A program made the translations under genes and the position numbers. Of a DNA stretch of 64,000 bases, positions 17,555 through 25,344 are shown one piece after another. The stretch is from Bacillus sp. FJAT-29814 (lineage in GTDB: Bacteria; Bacillota; Bacilli; Bacillales; Cytobacillaceae). The notes below the pieces were generated by a model. That model saw only the letters and a list, made by a program, of their open reading frames with translations, was not told the DNA's origin and did no database searches. Location of the stretch: assembly GCF_001510715.1 (NCBI RefSeq), contig NZ_LMTJ01000008.1, positions 379,794-443,793 on the forward strand, given 5' to 3'. The stretch's first letter is position 1, and each line of letters opens with the position of its first letter.

Positions 17555-18460
17555 GTGCTGGCATTAGATATTTTCGGATTTAAAGCACTCTGGAGCCCAT
17601 ACTTCTTACTGTTTATGGTTGCTGTTACTGCAGGCTATTTTTTGCTCACTATAAAATACCGGCATCTGTTTCCTGGCAGTGAAAAATTAACAAAACAACA
17701 GATTTTTTTGTTTTTATTATCAATGGCACTTATTTACGCTATTAAAGGTTCTCCCTTGGATGTCATGGCCCATCTGATGTTTTATGTTCATATGATTCAA
17801 ATGGTAGCCTTGGTGTTACTTATCCCGCCGCTGTTTATTTTTGCCATCCCTGCCTGGGTATGGAGAAGGCTGTTTGAGGTCAGAATCATTAACCACTTAT
17901 TTAAGTTTTTCACAAAACCGCTGATCGCCTTAATTGTCTTTAATGGTTTATTTTCGTTTTACCATATTCCATTAATTTTTGATCATGTCATGCAAAGTTT
18001 TTGGCTTCATACCGCCTACACCTTTGTTCTGTTTGTAGTCGCCGTCTTTATGTGGTGGCCATTGCTCAATCAGCTGCCTGAGCATCAAAATCTGAGCGGC
18101 CTAAAGAAAGTGGCCTACATTTTTGCGGATGGAATTCTGATCACACCAGCTTGTGCCCTAATCATCTTTGCCGATACGTCACTTTATGCTACTTATTCCG
18201 ATCCTGCAGTTTGGGGCAAGGTGATGGCCCTATGTGTCGGATCAGCCAACTTTGCCAGCCTAAATATAAGCGGCCCGGAGTTGTTTAGCTCAATGTCCCT
18301 TGTTCATGACCAGCAACTTGGCGGGGTTCTGATGAAGGTGATGCAGGAAGTGATTTATGGCGCGATTTTGTTCCGGGTATTTTTTGAATGGGTCCGCAAG
18401 GATCAAGCTGAAGCTGAAGAGATGATGAACCAAAACTTCAATCCATCCCCGGTAAAATAA
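17555..18460 (+). CDS. ctaG: Cytochrome c oxidase assembly factor CtaG
   Basis: A 301-residue membrane protein of the caa3-type CtaG family (not the CtaG/Cox11 type). About seven membrane helices are visible. Conserved histidines occur in MFYVHMIQM, FYHIPLIFDHVM and WLHTAYT, and a C-terminal VHDQQLGGVLMKV segment is typical. It is needed to build the caa3 oxidase, probably through copper delivery; this comes from the family. GTG start with TGAGGTGA 7 nt upstream. It has its own promoter and terminator. Confidence 0.93.
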   Translation: MLALDIFGFKALWSPYFLLFMVAVTAGYFLLTIKYRHLFPGSEKLTKQQIFLFLLSMALIYAIKGSPLDVMAHLMFYVHMIQMVALVLLIPPLFIFAIPAWVWRRLFEVRIINHLFKFFTKPLIALIVFNGLFSFYHIPLIFDHVMQSFWLHTAYTFVLFVVAVFMWWPLLNQLPEHQNLSGLKKVAYIFADGILITPACALIIFADTSLYATYSDPAVWGKVMALCVGSANFASLNISGPELFSSMSLVHDQQLGGVLMKVMQEVIYGAILFRVFFEWVRKDQAEAEEMMNQNFNPSPVK

Positions 18461-18488
18461 TCTCCCTGAATCAGGGAGATTTTATTTT
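18459..18488 (+). terminator. Terminator after ctaG
   Basis: An 11-bp stem AATCTCCCTGA/TCAGGGAGATT with a one-base apex (in practice a small loop), overlapping the ctaG stop and followed by TTATTTTTA. Confidence 0.8.
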
Positions 18489-18563
18489 TACTGCATTCGT
18501 TGAAAAAAAAGCTCGGGTACTCTACTATTATGGTAGAATACGTGAAAAAGAGAGGAACCGAAA

Positions 18564-19028
18564 ATGGACTCATTACCAATTTTGCCTACAATTAGTACAA
18601 CTTTTATTGTTTTAAGCGGTATAACAGTTGCAATTGGCTGGCGGCAAATATACAAGAGGAAAATTGAGCAACACAGAAAGACAATGACTTTAGCAGCAGT
18701 TTTTGCACTGATTTTCTTTGTCATTTATGCATCAAGAACAGTTTTTATTGGAAATACTGCGTTTGGCGGGCCGGACGATATCAAAATCTACTACACATTC
18801 TTTTTAATTTTTCATATCACATTGGCTACGCTTGGTGCAATCCTCGGAGTCTTGTCGTTACTATCCGGATATAAAAATAAGCTTTCCTTTCACCGTAAGC
18901 TTGGCCCGTTTACCAGTATTGTCTGGTTTTGTACCGCCATCACCGGTGTAGCAGTCTATTTGCTGTTGTACGTTTTTTATCATGGCGGCGAAACGACATC
19001 CATGATTAAGGCAATTCTCGGCTTTTAA
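18564..19028 (+). CDS. DUF420 (YozB-like) membrane protein, probable oxidase assembly factor
   Basis: A 154-residue protein with four to five membrane helices and the DUF420 pattern: QHRKTMTLAAVFALIFFVIY, then FHITLATLGAILGV and FHRKLGPFTSIVW, with conserved histidines. I recall that the S. aureus relative CtaM is needed for maturation of the heme-copper oxidase aa3. The placement directly after ctaG supports the same job here, but it is an inference. AGAGAGG lies about 8 nt before the ATG. Confidence 0.85.
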   Translation: MDSLPILPTISTTFIVLSGITVAIGWRQIYKRKIEQHRKTMTLAAVFALIFFVIYASRTVFIGNTAFGGPDDIKIYYTFFLIFHITLATLGAILGVLSLLSGYKNKLSFHRKLGPFTSIVWFCTAITGVAVYLLLYVFYHGGETTSMIKAILGF

Positions 19029-19036
19029 GCAACTGC

Positions 19037-19079
19037 AAAACAAAGGGCACATGAACTAGTCATGTGCCCTTTGTTTTTT
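19037..19079. terminator. Bidirectional terminator between the DUF420 gene and ylbA
   Basis: A perfect 18-bp stem AAAACAAAGGGCACATGA/TCATGTGCCCTTTGTTTT (19037-19054, 19060-19077) with a 5-nt loop and T/A runs on both sides. Confidence 0.9.
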
Positions 19080-19437
19080 ATTCTGCAAATTTGCTGATTT
19101 CGTTTTTAACGTCTTCAATAATCTTTTTGCATTGGTTCACAAGTGATGCTGGGAAGTTCTCGCCTTCACCATACTCGACCCCATGTGGATAATAGTGCTT
19201 TCCGAGCAGCGGAGTCATTAATTGAATCGTTGCATTGAAGGTATCGACATCTCCTTCCACTGCATAGCCTTGAAGGCGAAGGTAAAATGTTCCCTCCCTC
19301 ATTTCAAACTTGCGGTCGTATGTAACCCGTTCATAGTCCCACTGTCCGGCACGAACCAATTTATGGGCTTCCATTACCTCATCCAAACGATTGAGTTCTG
19401 CCTTCATTTTTTCAATTCCGGTATTTTCAAATTTCAT
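19078..19437 (-). CDS. ylbA: YugN-like family protein YlbA
   Basis: A 119-residue soluble protein with a predicted alpha/beta fold. It starts MKFENTGIEKMKAELNRLD and contains AGQWDYERVTYDRKFE and a strand-rich middle (GTFYLRLQGYAVEGDVD). This is the YugN-like family; its function is unknown. GGAGGG lies about 8 nt upstream on the minus strand. It sits convergent to the cta genes at the place where B. subtilis has ylbA. Confidence 0.85.
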   Translation of the reverse strand: MKFENTGIEKMKAELNRLDEVMEAHKLVRAGQWDYERVTYDRKFEMREGTFYLRLQGYAVEGDVDTFNATIQLMTPLLGKHYYPHGVEYGEGENFPASLVNQCKKIIEDVKNEISKFAE

Positions 19438-19619
19438 GATAAACTCCCTCCTAAAACGCTGCCATTCCCCTTTGTTTAATTGGTGGATTTATAGCAAGAT
19501 GAATTCATTTTTAATAATAGATGAAAAAGGAATAACTTGCAATGAATTCAATAACGAATAAATCAATAGAATTGTGAAAATGCTATTAGGGATAACAGAA
19601 AATCTCCGGAGGCGATAGG

Positions 19620-20054
19620 ATGGAAAGAATTCGCGATATTATGACTGATGATATTGAGTGCTGCACTTTGTTGGATAATGTGTATGAGGTTGCAGTAAAG
19701 ATGAAGGAACTCAATGTCGGTGCGATTCCGATTGTCGACGAGGATAAACTTGTCGGAATGATCACCGATCGGGATATCGTCATTAGAGGTGTAGCGGAAA
19801 AACATCCGGGATCAACAAAAGTTGAAGATATTATGAGTGATAATCTTATTACTGTTACGCCCGAGGCTACCAGCAGGGATGCAGCCAAGTTGATGGCAGA
19901 GCATCAAATTCGCCGGCTTCCTGTAGTCGAAAATGGGAAGTTGGTTGGCATTGTCTCACTCGGGGACTTTGCAATCAGGGAATTAACAGATGACCAGGCG
20001 AAGCAGGCACTTACGGAAATATCGGAACAAAATTATAATGGGGTTCAGCACTAA
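19620..20054 (+). CDS. ylbB: Tandem CBS-domain protein YlbB
   Basis: A 144-residue protein made almost only of two CBS domains. The first, about 1-60, has DIMTDDIECCTLLDNVYEVA and GAIPIVDEDKLVGMITDRDIV. The second, about 65-130, has DIMSDNLITVTPEATSRDAA and RRLPVVENGKLVGIVSLGDFA. Such Bateman modules usually bind adenine nucleotides and act as sensors. The partner is unknown. CGGAGGCGA lies 7 nt before the ATG. Confidence 0.92.
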   Translation: MERIRDIMTDDIECCTLLDNVYEVAVKMKELNVGAIPIVDEDKLVGMITDRDIVIRGVAEKHPGSTKVEDIMSDNLITVTPEATSRDAAKLMAEHQIRRLPVVENGKLVGIVSLGDFAIRELTDDQAKQALTEISEQNYNGVQH

Positions 20055-20236
20055 ATTATTATTCTTGAAAATAGGTTACTTCTTTTAAACAGGTACAAAA
20101 AGTACCTGTTTTATTTATCTGCCGCCTATATATCAGATTTTTTTGATATCTTCTATTACTAAATTCGTTATAAATGATATAATTATTTTAACAGTACGTA
20201 TAATGATAGAGAAAGAAATAGAGAGGGGGTAAACCT

Positions 20237-21307
20237 CTGCGAGCCTTATTTAGAATTTTGATTCTTTCAGCTGTAATCTTAACTATCGCATTTTATGCTG
20301 GTATAAATGGAAAAAATCAGGATCAGGTTTTAGTTAAAGAGGATCATACATCGGAAATGGAACATTCTTGGTCAACTAGTAATGAACAGGGCCAAAAAAG
20401 AAAAGTTTCCGAAAAGCCTGCCGAAGGAATTTCACTATTAATAGGCAAAAACCTGACTGACCTGCAAAATGAACTAGGACCGCCGCAGCGAATCGATGAG
20501 ACGCTTTATGGTTATCAATGGTATATCTATAATCTGGATTATAATCGCTATGCGCAGGTGGGCGTTCAAAATAACCAAGTTGTAACGGTATTTGCGCTCG
20601 GGGAGAAAATAAATGTTGCCCCGTTTAAGATCGGCCAGCCGGTGGAGGAAATATTTATCACGCAATTTATAGATACTAATATTAATATTGAATACAATGG
20701 AAATTCTTATCGGTTTGAACTGAATGATAATGACCTTAATCTCCGGCCAATGGTACAGTTGGGCGATATATATGTTCAGCTTTATATAGATAAGTTTACT
20801 GGAACGCTTTCAAGTGTCCGCTTTTTAACGGCGGAAACATTAATTAAACAAAGGCCATACGAATTGGTGTATCGTGGAGATCTGATTGAGGCTGCGATTC
20901 CCACTGAGGAAATGTGGGACTCGATTCAATCTGGAACGGAACAGGAAATTTTTGAAATCACCAATGTACTAAGAATGCGGCATCAATTGTCGCCACTTAA
21001 ATGGGATGAAAATACGGCGGAAGTCGCCTATGGACATAGCAAGGATATGGCGGAAAACAATGACTTTTCTCATGAATCGAGAACATTTGGCAGTCTTACC
21101 GACCGCTTAAATCGGGCAGAGGTGGCCTACAAGGCGGCGGGGGAGAATATTGCGGCAAATTATACGGATGCACCGGCTGTCGTTGAAGGTTGGCTGAATA
21201 GTAAAGGCCACCGGGAGTCGCTGTTAAATAAAGACTTTACCCATTTAGGAGTCGGGGTTTATCAAAAGTATTATACCCAGAATTTTATACAAAAAGCGGA
21301 GGAATGA
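20237..21307 (+). CDS. ylbC: CAP-domain secreted protein YlbC with a probable CTG start
   Basis: A protein of about 356 residues with an N-terminal membrane anchor or signal sequence. The middle (about 80-220) matches a CAP-associated N-terminal domain. The CAP/SCP domain lies at about 235-350, with HSKDMAENNDFSHES, AGENIAAN and GWLNSKGHRESLLN. The role is unknown. The strong ribosome site GAGAGGGGG at 20221-20229 lies 7 nt before an in-frame CTG at 20237, giving MRALFRILILSAV, a proper charged-then-hydrophobic start. The next usual start, TTG at 20258, is 28 nt from that site and would cut off the positive charges. The frame is closed by TAG at 20219. Confidence 0.82.
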   Translation: MRALFRILILSAVILTIAFYAGINGKNQDQVLVKEDHTSEMEHSWSTSNEQGQKRKVSEKPAEGISLLIGKNLTDLQNELGPPQRIDETLYGYQWYIYNLDYNRYAQVGVQNNQVVTVFALGEKINVAPFKIGQPVEEIFITQFIDTNINIEYNGNSYRFELNDNDLNLRPMVQLGDIYVQLYIDKFTGTLSSVRFLTAETLIKQRPYELVYRGDLIEAAIPTEEMWDSIQSGTEQEIFEITNVLRMRHQLSPLKWDENTAEVAYGHSKDMAENNDFSHESRTFGSLTDRLNRAEVAYKAAGENIAANYTDAPAVVEGWLNSKGHRESLLNKDFTHLGVGVYQKYYTQNFIQKAEE

Positions 21308-21337
21308 TTTAAGGAGATAGGGACAGAAAATCTGTCC

Positions 21338-21712
21338 CTATTTGATTTCATAACTACTTTTCTCTCTTTTATATTCATTAAATAGAAATGTATTGCCCTC
21401 CCAGCTTCCGTAAACAGTAATTATTTCGCCGACGGAAATGTTGTCCGGTTTCGTGTCTTTCGTGAGAGGAGACATTTTTTTTACGGTTATAATCTTGCCG
21501 TCGGTTTGTAATGAAAGTATTTGGACGTAAAGGTAGCGATTGTAGTAATAACGCTGTTTTTCGGCACGAACCCCTTTTATTATCCCTTTTAAAACAGCCT
21601 CATGGGCAATATCACCAGCTGCAAGCCATTTTTGGTCGTACTCTTTCATTTCTTTCTTGGTAAGCCAATAAAAATAAAAGCAAACAATCGGGATTAAGAT
21701 GGCAGTGACCAT
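21338..21712 (-). CDS. Small membrane-anchored protein of unknown function
   Basis: A 124-residue protein with one N-terminal membrane segment (VTAILIPIVCFYFYWL) and an outer part with strands resembling a small OB-like barrel (RYYYNRYLYVQILSLQTDGK, then ISVGEIITVYGSW). I do not recognise the family. The ATG at 21712 has AAGGAGAG 8 nt upstream; the much longer frame to 21880 only overlaps the thioesterase gene. It lies 19 bp after that gene on the same strand, so the two probably form an operon. Confidence 0.65.
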   Translation of the reverse strand: MVTAILIPIVCFYFYWLTKKEMKEYDQKWLAAGDIAHEAVLKGIIKGVRAEKQRYYYNRYLYVQILSLQTDGKIITVKKMSPLTKDTKPDNISVGEIITVYGSWEGNTFLFNEYKREKSSYEIK

Positions 21713-21731
21713 TACGTTAACTCTCCTTGAA

Positions 21732-22214
21732 TCATTTTGGAATGATAAAGAACGTACCTGTTGCGTGGGCGATTTTTTTTCCATCACTTCGAAAAGCTTC
21801 GCCCGAAATGACGACTGTTTTTGTTCCTTGATGAATAATCTCTGCGCAGCAGCGCAACTGGTCGCCAATTCCAGGAGCAATATAATGGATATTTAATTGA
21901 TTGGTGACTGCCCCAAATCCTTCTGGAAGTATATAATTTGCCAGAGAACCCATTGCTGTATCAAGTACGGTCGCTGTGATACCGCCGTGGACGATATTCA
22001 AATTATTGTGAATGGCAGGATTAATCGGGATTACGATTTCACAAGTATGATTGTCGATTTTTCTTTCCATATGAAGCAGCTCGCCGACATAAGAGTCGCT
22101 GTTCCGTTCGCTTCTCTTTTGAACCCCTTGTAAAAGTATATTCAGCACCTGTAAATCTGTCTCCGTGCCATTTTCAATACATGATTCTAATAGTTGTCTT
22201 AATTGATCAGTCAT
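21732..22214 (-). CDS. PaaI-type hotdog-fold thioesterase
   Basis: A 160-residue protein of the hotdog family. The core motif HNNLNIVHGGITATVLDTAMG, with its HGG turn and a catalytic acidic residue on the following helix, is typical of PaaI/YdiI acyl-CoA thioesterases that hydrolyse CoA esters. The substrate is unknown. The start ATG at 22214 has AAAGAGGT 7 nt upstream, while the extension to 22322 lacks a ribosome site. It is on the minus strand inside the otherwise plus-strand ylbB-ylbG run. I do not recall it at this place in B. subtilis. Confidence 0.82.
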   Translation of the reverse strand: MTDQLRQLLESCIENGTETDLQVLNILLQGVQKRSERNSDSYVGELLHMERKIDNHTCEIVIPINPAIHNNLNIVHGGITATVLDTAMGSLANYILPEGFGAVTNQLNIHYIAPGIGDQLRCCAEIIHQGTKTVVISGEAFRSDGKKIAHATGTFFIIPK

Positions 22215-22360
22215 TTTGTTTACCTCTTTCGTTACTATTTCATAACACATCTTAACACTTCCTATTGTAATTATAAATATTTTATCCTGCTTAACGTTTT
22301 CACCTTTTTCGATTTGTATCATATTTTAATATGGGATTAATTTGGGCTGAGGTGAGAACA

Positions 22361-22765
22361 ATGGCACAAAAAAAATTGCACCCTTCCGTTATAAAATTTA
22401 AAGAGTTCGTAAAAAGTAATCCAACAATTATCCAAGAGGTAAGAAAAGGCAATGCCACCTGGCAGGAATTATATGAGGACTGGTATTTGTTGGGGGAGGA
22501 TGACAAACGCTGGGAATCTATAGGGACAGACACAAAGGTTACCGCCAAAAATGAAAAAGAAGGCAAGAGTGACTTTATGTCGAATGTGATGGGGATGTTC
22601 AAGAATTTGGACCCAAATCAAATGCAAACATACCTTCAAAATGCGAGTGAGGCCGTAGCGGCCGTTCAAGGGCTACTTGCACAATTTCAGGGAACTAATA
22701 GCCAAAATAATCAGGTAAAACCACCCGAAGCACCGCCGCATCCATTTTCCTTTAGACAAGATTAA
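22361..22765 (+). CDS. ylbD: YlbD, putative spore coat protein
   Basis: A 134-residue protein beginning MAQKKLHPSVIKFKEFVKSN, with a helical N-terminus (residues 1-50), a linker, a second helical part NLDPNQMQTYLQNASEAVAA and a proline-rich tail. It matches the YlbD family, annotated as a spore coat protein in Bacillus. The start at 22361 has GAGGTGAG about 6 nt upstream, so the ATG at 22331 is not used. ylbE follows after 18 bp on the same strand, so the two are likely co-transcribed. Confidence 0.85.
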   Translation: MAQKKLHPSVIKFKEFVKSNPTIIQEVRKGNATWQELYEDWYLLGEDDKRWESIGTDTKVTAKNEKEGKSDFMSNVMGMFKNLDPNQMQTYLQNASEAVAAVQGLLAQFQGTNSQNNQVKPPEAPPHPFSFRQD

Positions 22766-22783
22766 ATAAAAGGGGCAAATCAG

Positions 22784-23023
22784 ATGAGAAAAGAGGTACT
22801 GGATTATTTGGAAGGGCAGAAGGATCTAAAACGATTTATTCGGGAACAGCCAATGTGGTATCGGAAATTGTCGAGAAACCCTTATGATATACAGGCGTTT
22901 GAGGTGGCCTCGCTGCATCATTATAAAAAGACAATTCCGCATCAGGTAGAAAAATTCTCCTATGGCGTTCAAATGGCGACAATGATGTTTTCCATGTTTC
23001 AAGCCATGAAAAATCAAAACTGA
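22784..23023 (+). CDS. ylbE: YlbE-like protein
   Basis: A 79-residue protein with the YlbE pattern RFIREQPMWYRKLSRNPYD followed by helical sequence ending in FSMFQAMKNQN. The function is unknown. AAAGGGGC lies about 8 nt before the ATG. A weak hairpin, AAGGGCACA/TGTGGCCTT (23028-23056), with a T-rich tail follows and may end the ylbD-ylbE transcript. Confidence 0.85.
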   Translation: MRKEVLDYLEGQKDLKRFIREQPMWYRKLSRNPYDIQAFEVASLHHYKKTIPHQVEKFSYGVQMATMMFSMFQAMKNQN

Positions 23024-23113
23024 CAAGGGCACATTGCAGATCGGTGTGGCCTTTTTATTTTGGTTAAAAAATTATTTACGGGCAAACAATACAGTCATAA
23101 GGAGTGGTACGCC

Positions 23114-23485
23114 ATGAATAAGTTTTTGCAAGTTTGTTTTTTAATCCTATTGACAGGCTTTTTTTCAGAAGGGTTCCTTCTTGGCGCGGAAGCGGCTCCC
23201 AAGGAATTTCCCTCTCTTTACGTAAATCACGAAACAAAGGGCAACCAAATTCTTGTTGAATGTATTGTAGGAGGCATCAGTTTTCGTGAACCGGAACATC
23301 CCGGCCAAAAAACCGGCAAAATCATTATTTGGGTAGACGGGCAAAGAAAGTCGGAGGAAGCACAAGCCGCATTTATTATAAAAGGACTCTCACCAGGCAG
23401 TCATAAAATCGGTATTGAAGTGGTGAGTTTAAACAATGAGCCATATGGCCTTAAGAAAGAATTCTTGGTAAAAATCCCTAAATAA
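23114..23485 (+). CDS. Small secreted protein of unknown function
   Basis: A 123-residue protein with an N-terminal signal peptide (MNKFLQVCFLILLTGFF, with a likely cleavage after AEAA). The mature part of about 95 residues is strand-rich and ends GLSPGSHKIGIEVVSLN and LKKEFLVKIPK, which looks like a small immunoglobulin-like or cupredoxin-like beta sandwich. No cysteine or metal ligand set is clear. I do not recognise the family. AAGGAGTG lies 8 nt before the ATG; the upstream start at 23060 is not supported. Confidence 0.7.
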   Translation: MNKFLQVCFLILLTGFFSEGFLLGAEAAPKEFPSLYVNHETKGNQILVECIVGGISFREPEHPGQKTGKIIIWVDGQRKSEEAQAAFIIKGLSPGSHKIGIEVVSLNNEPYGLKKEFLVKIPK

Positions 23486-23545
23486 ACGGAAATTTTCGCT
23501 TTCTCCAGGTTTTCATGTTAAAATGGCTTTGGAGGTGGGCGAAGA

Positions 23546-23983
23546 GTGCTTGCTACATTAGAAAGAATTGAATTACTGGAGTACGCTGAAGATTTGGCAA
23601 AAATGATCCTTGAATCGGATGTAGCCGAACAATACCGGATCAGTCTATATAAATTGCAATCAAGCCGCGAGGCACAAAATAAAATAAAACGGTTTACCAG
23701 CTTGAAGGAGCTTTATGAAGAAGTCCAGAGGTTTGGCAAGTACCATCCTGACTATAAACGAGTGATGATGCAAGTCCGTGAATTCAAACGGGAAATGGAT
23801 TTAGACCCACATGTGGCCGACTTCAAATTGGCGGAAAATGACCTGCAAAGCCTGTTGGATGAAATAAGCCTGCTTATCGGAGGAGCCGTTTCTAAACATA
23901 TAAAGGTTCCCACGGGAAACCCTTTCTTTGATAATGGTCACGGAAGTGGCTGCGGCAGCGGTGGAAGCTGCGGGTGCGGGTGA
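23546..23983 (+). CDS. ylbF: YlbF, Y-complex subunit (RNase Y regulator)
   Basis: A 145-residue helical protein of the YlbF/YmcA family. In B. subtilis it joins YmcA and YaaT in the Y-complex, which steers RNase Y and affects sporulation, competence and biofilm; the complex binds iron-sulfur clusters and FAD. Here the helical core (about 10-115) is followed by a Gly/Cys tail GSGCGSGGSCGCG whose three cysteines could hold a cluster. GTG start with GGAGGTGG 7 nt upstream. A terminator follows at once. Confidence 0.9.
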   Translation: MLATLERIELLEYAEDLAKMILESDVAEQYRISLYKLQSSREAQNKIKRFTSLKELYEEVQRFGKYHPDYKRVMMQVREFKREMDLDPHVADFKLAENDLQSLLDEISLLIGGAVSKHIKVPTGNPFFDNGHGSGCGSGGSCGCG

Positions 23984-23984
23984 A

Positions 23985-24016
23985 AAAAATCAGCTTGAAT
24001 CCAAGCTGATTTTTTT
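23985..24016 (+). terminator. Terminator after ylbF
   Basis: A 15-bp stem AAAAAAATCAGCTTG/CAAGCTGATTTTTTT with a 4-nt loop immediately after the ylbF stop. Confidence 0.85.
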
Positions 24017-24124
24017 ATTTGATTTACCAGATGCGGTTAACTAAAAGGAAAGTTTGAATTGATATATTGTGGTTTCATATGCTAGACTTATGTAAAATGA
24101 TGGTTATGTTAAGGGGAAAATCGT

Positions 24125-24400
24125 ATGTTTATGCAAAGGCAAGGATTGGTCATTTGGCTTTATTCGTTGAAGCAAGCGAAGATGCTAAGACGCTTCGGCA
24201 ACGTCCATTATGTATCGAAAAGACTAAAATATGTGGTATTATATTGCAATCAGCATGAAGTGGAAGAATTGATCGAAAAGCTGTCCGCTTTTTCGTTTGT
24301 AAAAAAAGTTGAACCTTCTTATAAGCCATTCCTCAAAATGGAATACGAGAATTCAGCGCCGGATAAAGCAAAAGAGTATGATTATAAAATGGGAATCTAA
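24125..24400 (+). CDS. ylbG: YlbG (DUF2129) small cytosolic protein
   Basis: A 91-residue protein with the YlbG/DUF2129 pattern: MFMQRQGLVIWLYSLKQAK, then HYVSKRLKYVVLYCN and the C-terminal FVKKVEPSYKPFLKMEYEN. The function is unknown. AAGGGG lies 8 nt before the ATG. It is flanked by terminators on both sides, so it is its own transcription unit. Confidence 0.88.
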   Translation: MFMQRQGLVIWLYSLKQAKMLRRFGNVHYVSKRLKYVVLYCNQHEVEELIEKLSAFSFVKKVEPSYKPFLKMEYENSAPDKAKEYDYKMGI

Positions 24401-24402
24401 AA

Positions 24403-24430
24403 GGTGAGGGCAAACATCCTCGCCTTTTTT
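24403..24430 (+). terminator. Terminator after ylbG
   Basis: Stem GGTGAGG/CCTCGCC with one G-U pair and an 8-nt loop, followed by TTTTTT. Confidence 0.75.
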
Positions 24431-24447
24431 AATGGTTTTGATTGCAA

Positions 24448-24610
24448 TAAAAAAAACCCCGTGGATTTCCACAGGGTCCTTCTAATTCCCAAAAAAGGAT
24501 AGAAGGCAAAGGGAGAGGAGAAACCGGAGGAAGAACTTATGGGGAAACGTAAGTCTTCTCCGCGGTTGGCAACAACATCCTCGAATTGATGTTGTTACTT
24601 ACATTATTTC
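24448..24610 (-). ncRNA. Structured small RNA on the minus strand (ylbH-leader region)
   Basis: The 372-bp gap before rsmD holds a chain of hairpins. On the minus strand they are, in order: AACAACATC/GATGTTGTT (24571-24596); a bulged long stem ACCGCGGAGAAGACTTA/TAAGTTCTTCCTCCGGT (24523-24566); CCTTCTA/TAGAAGG (24478-24506); and ACCCTGTGG/CCACGGGGT (24456-24477), followed by eight T. That last stem is a textbook terminator for the minus strand only. Between stems lie C-rich runs such as CTCCTCTCCC and TTTCCCC, able to pair with ribosome sites. I recall an Rfam family called ylbH leader in this gap, described as plus-strand; the terminator argues for a separate minus-strand RNA. The 5' end is approximate. 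Confidence 0.6.
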
Positions 24611-24772
24611 CACATCAAACAAGCTTATACGTCTTTTTTTAAAATTTCCCTTCCGGCTTCCTTTGTCTGTACCGCTGGCGCATCCAATTATGAGTTCATT
24701 TGTCTATATTTTATAAATTATGATAGGATGGATAATGAAATTTTATTTTCAAGAAAAATGTGGTGATATGTT

Positions 24773-25333
24773 GTGAGAGTGGTTTCTGGAGTTTATAAAG
24801 GAAAACCTCTTAAAGCCGTTCCGGGGACTTCAACAAGACCGACAACGGACAAAGTAAAGGAAGCCATTTTTAATATGATTGGTCCGTATTTTGATGGCGG
24901 CATAGGCTTGGACCTGTTTGCGGGCAGCGGCGGTTTGGGGATAGAAGCTTTAAGTAGAGGATTGGAAAAAGTTGTCTTTGTTGACCGTGACGGCAAAGCA
25001 ATTCAAACCATCCGAGAGAATATTGGCTCTTGTAAACTCGAAGAGCAAAGTGAAATCTACCGAAATGATGCCGAGCGTGCCCTTAAGGCGTTAGTTAAAA
25101 GAGAAATCCGGTTTGATTATATTTTTTTGGACCCGCCCTATAAAAAACAGCAGATTATCAATCTGATGGAAAAAATCGATGAACATAATTTAGCAAATGC
25201 AAACAGTATAGTTGTCTGTGAGCATAGTTTTGACGTAGAATTACCTCAAGCGGTTGGGCATTTTGTGCGGATGAAACATGAAAAATATGGCATTATTGCT
25301 GTTACAATTTATTCAAGCGTAATTGAAGAATAG
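24773..25333 (+). CDS. rsmD: 16S rRNA (guanine-N2)-methyltransferase RsmD
   Basis: A 186-residue class I SAM-dependent methyltransferase that modifies G966 (E. coli numbering) of 16S rRNA. Visible: N-terminal MRVVSGVYKGKPL, TRPTTDKVKEAIFNM, the SAM loop DLFAGSGGLGIEALSRG, and the catalytic DPPY motif in FDYIFLDPPYKKQQ near residue 120. GTG start with a weak GGTGAT ribosome site. It is followed after 11 bp by coaD, and its stop overlaps the coaD ribosome site. Confidence 0.93.
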   Translation: MRVVSGVYKGKPLKAVPGTSTRPTTDKVKEAIFNMIGPYFDGGIGLDLFAGSGGLGIEALSRGLEKVVFVDRDGKAIQTIRENIGSCKLEEQSEIYRNDAERALKALVKREIRFDYIFLDPPYKKQQIINLMEKIDEHNLANANSIVVCEHSFDVELPQAVGHFVRMKHEKYGIIAVTIYSSVIEE

Positions 25334-25344
25334 GGGGAGTCATT

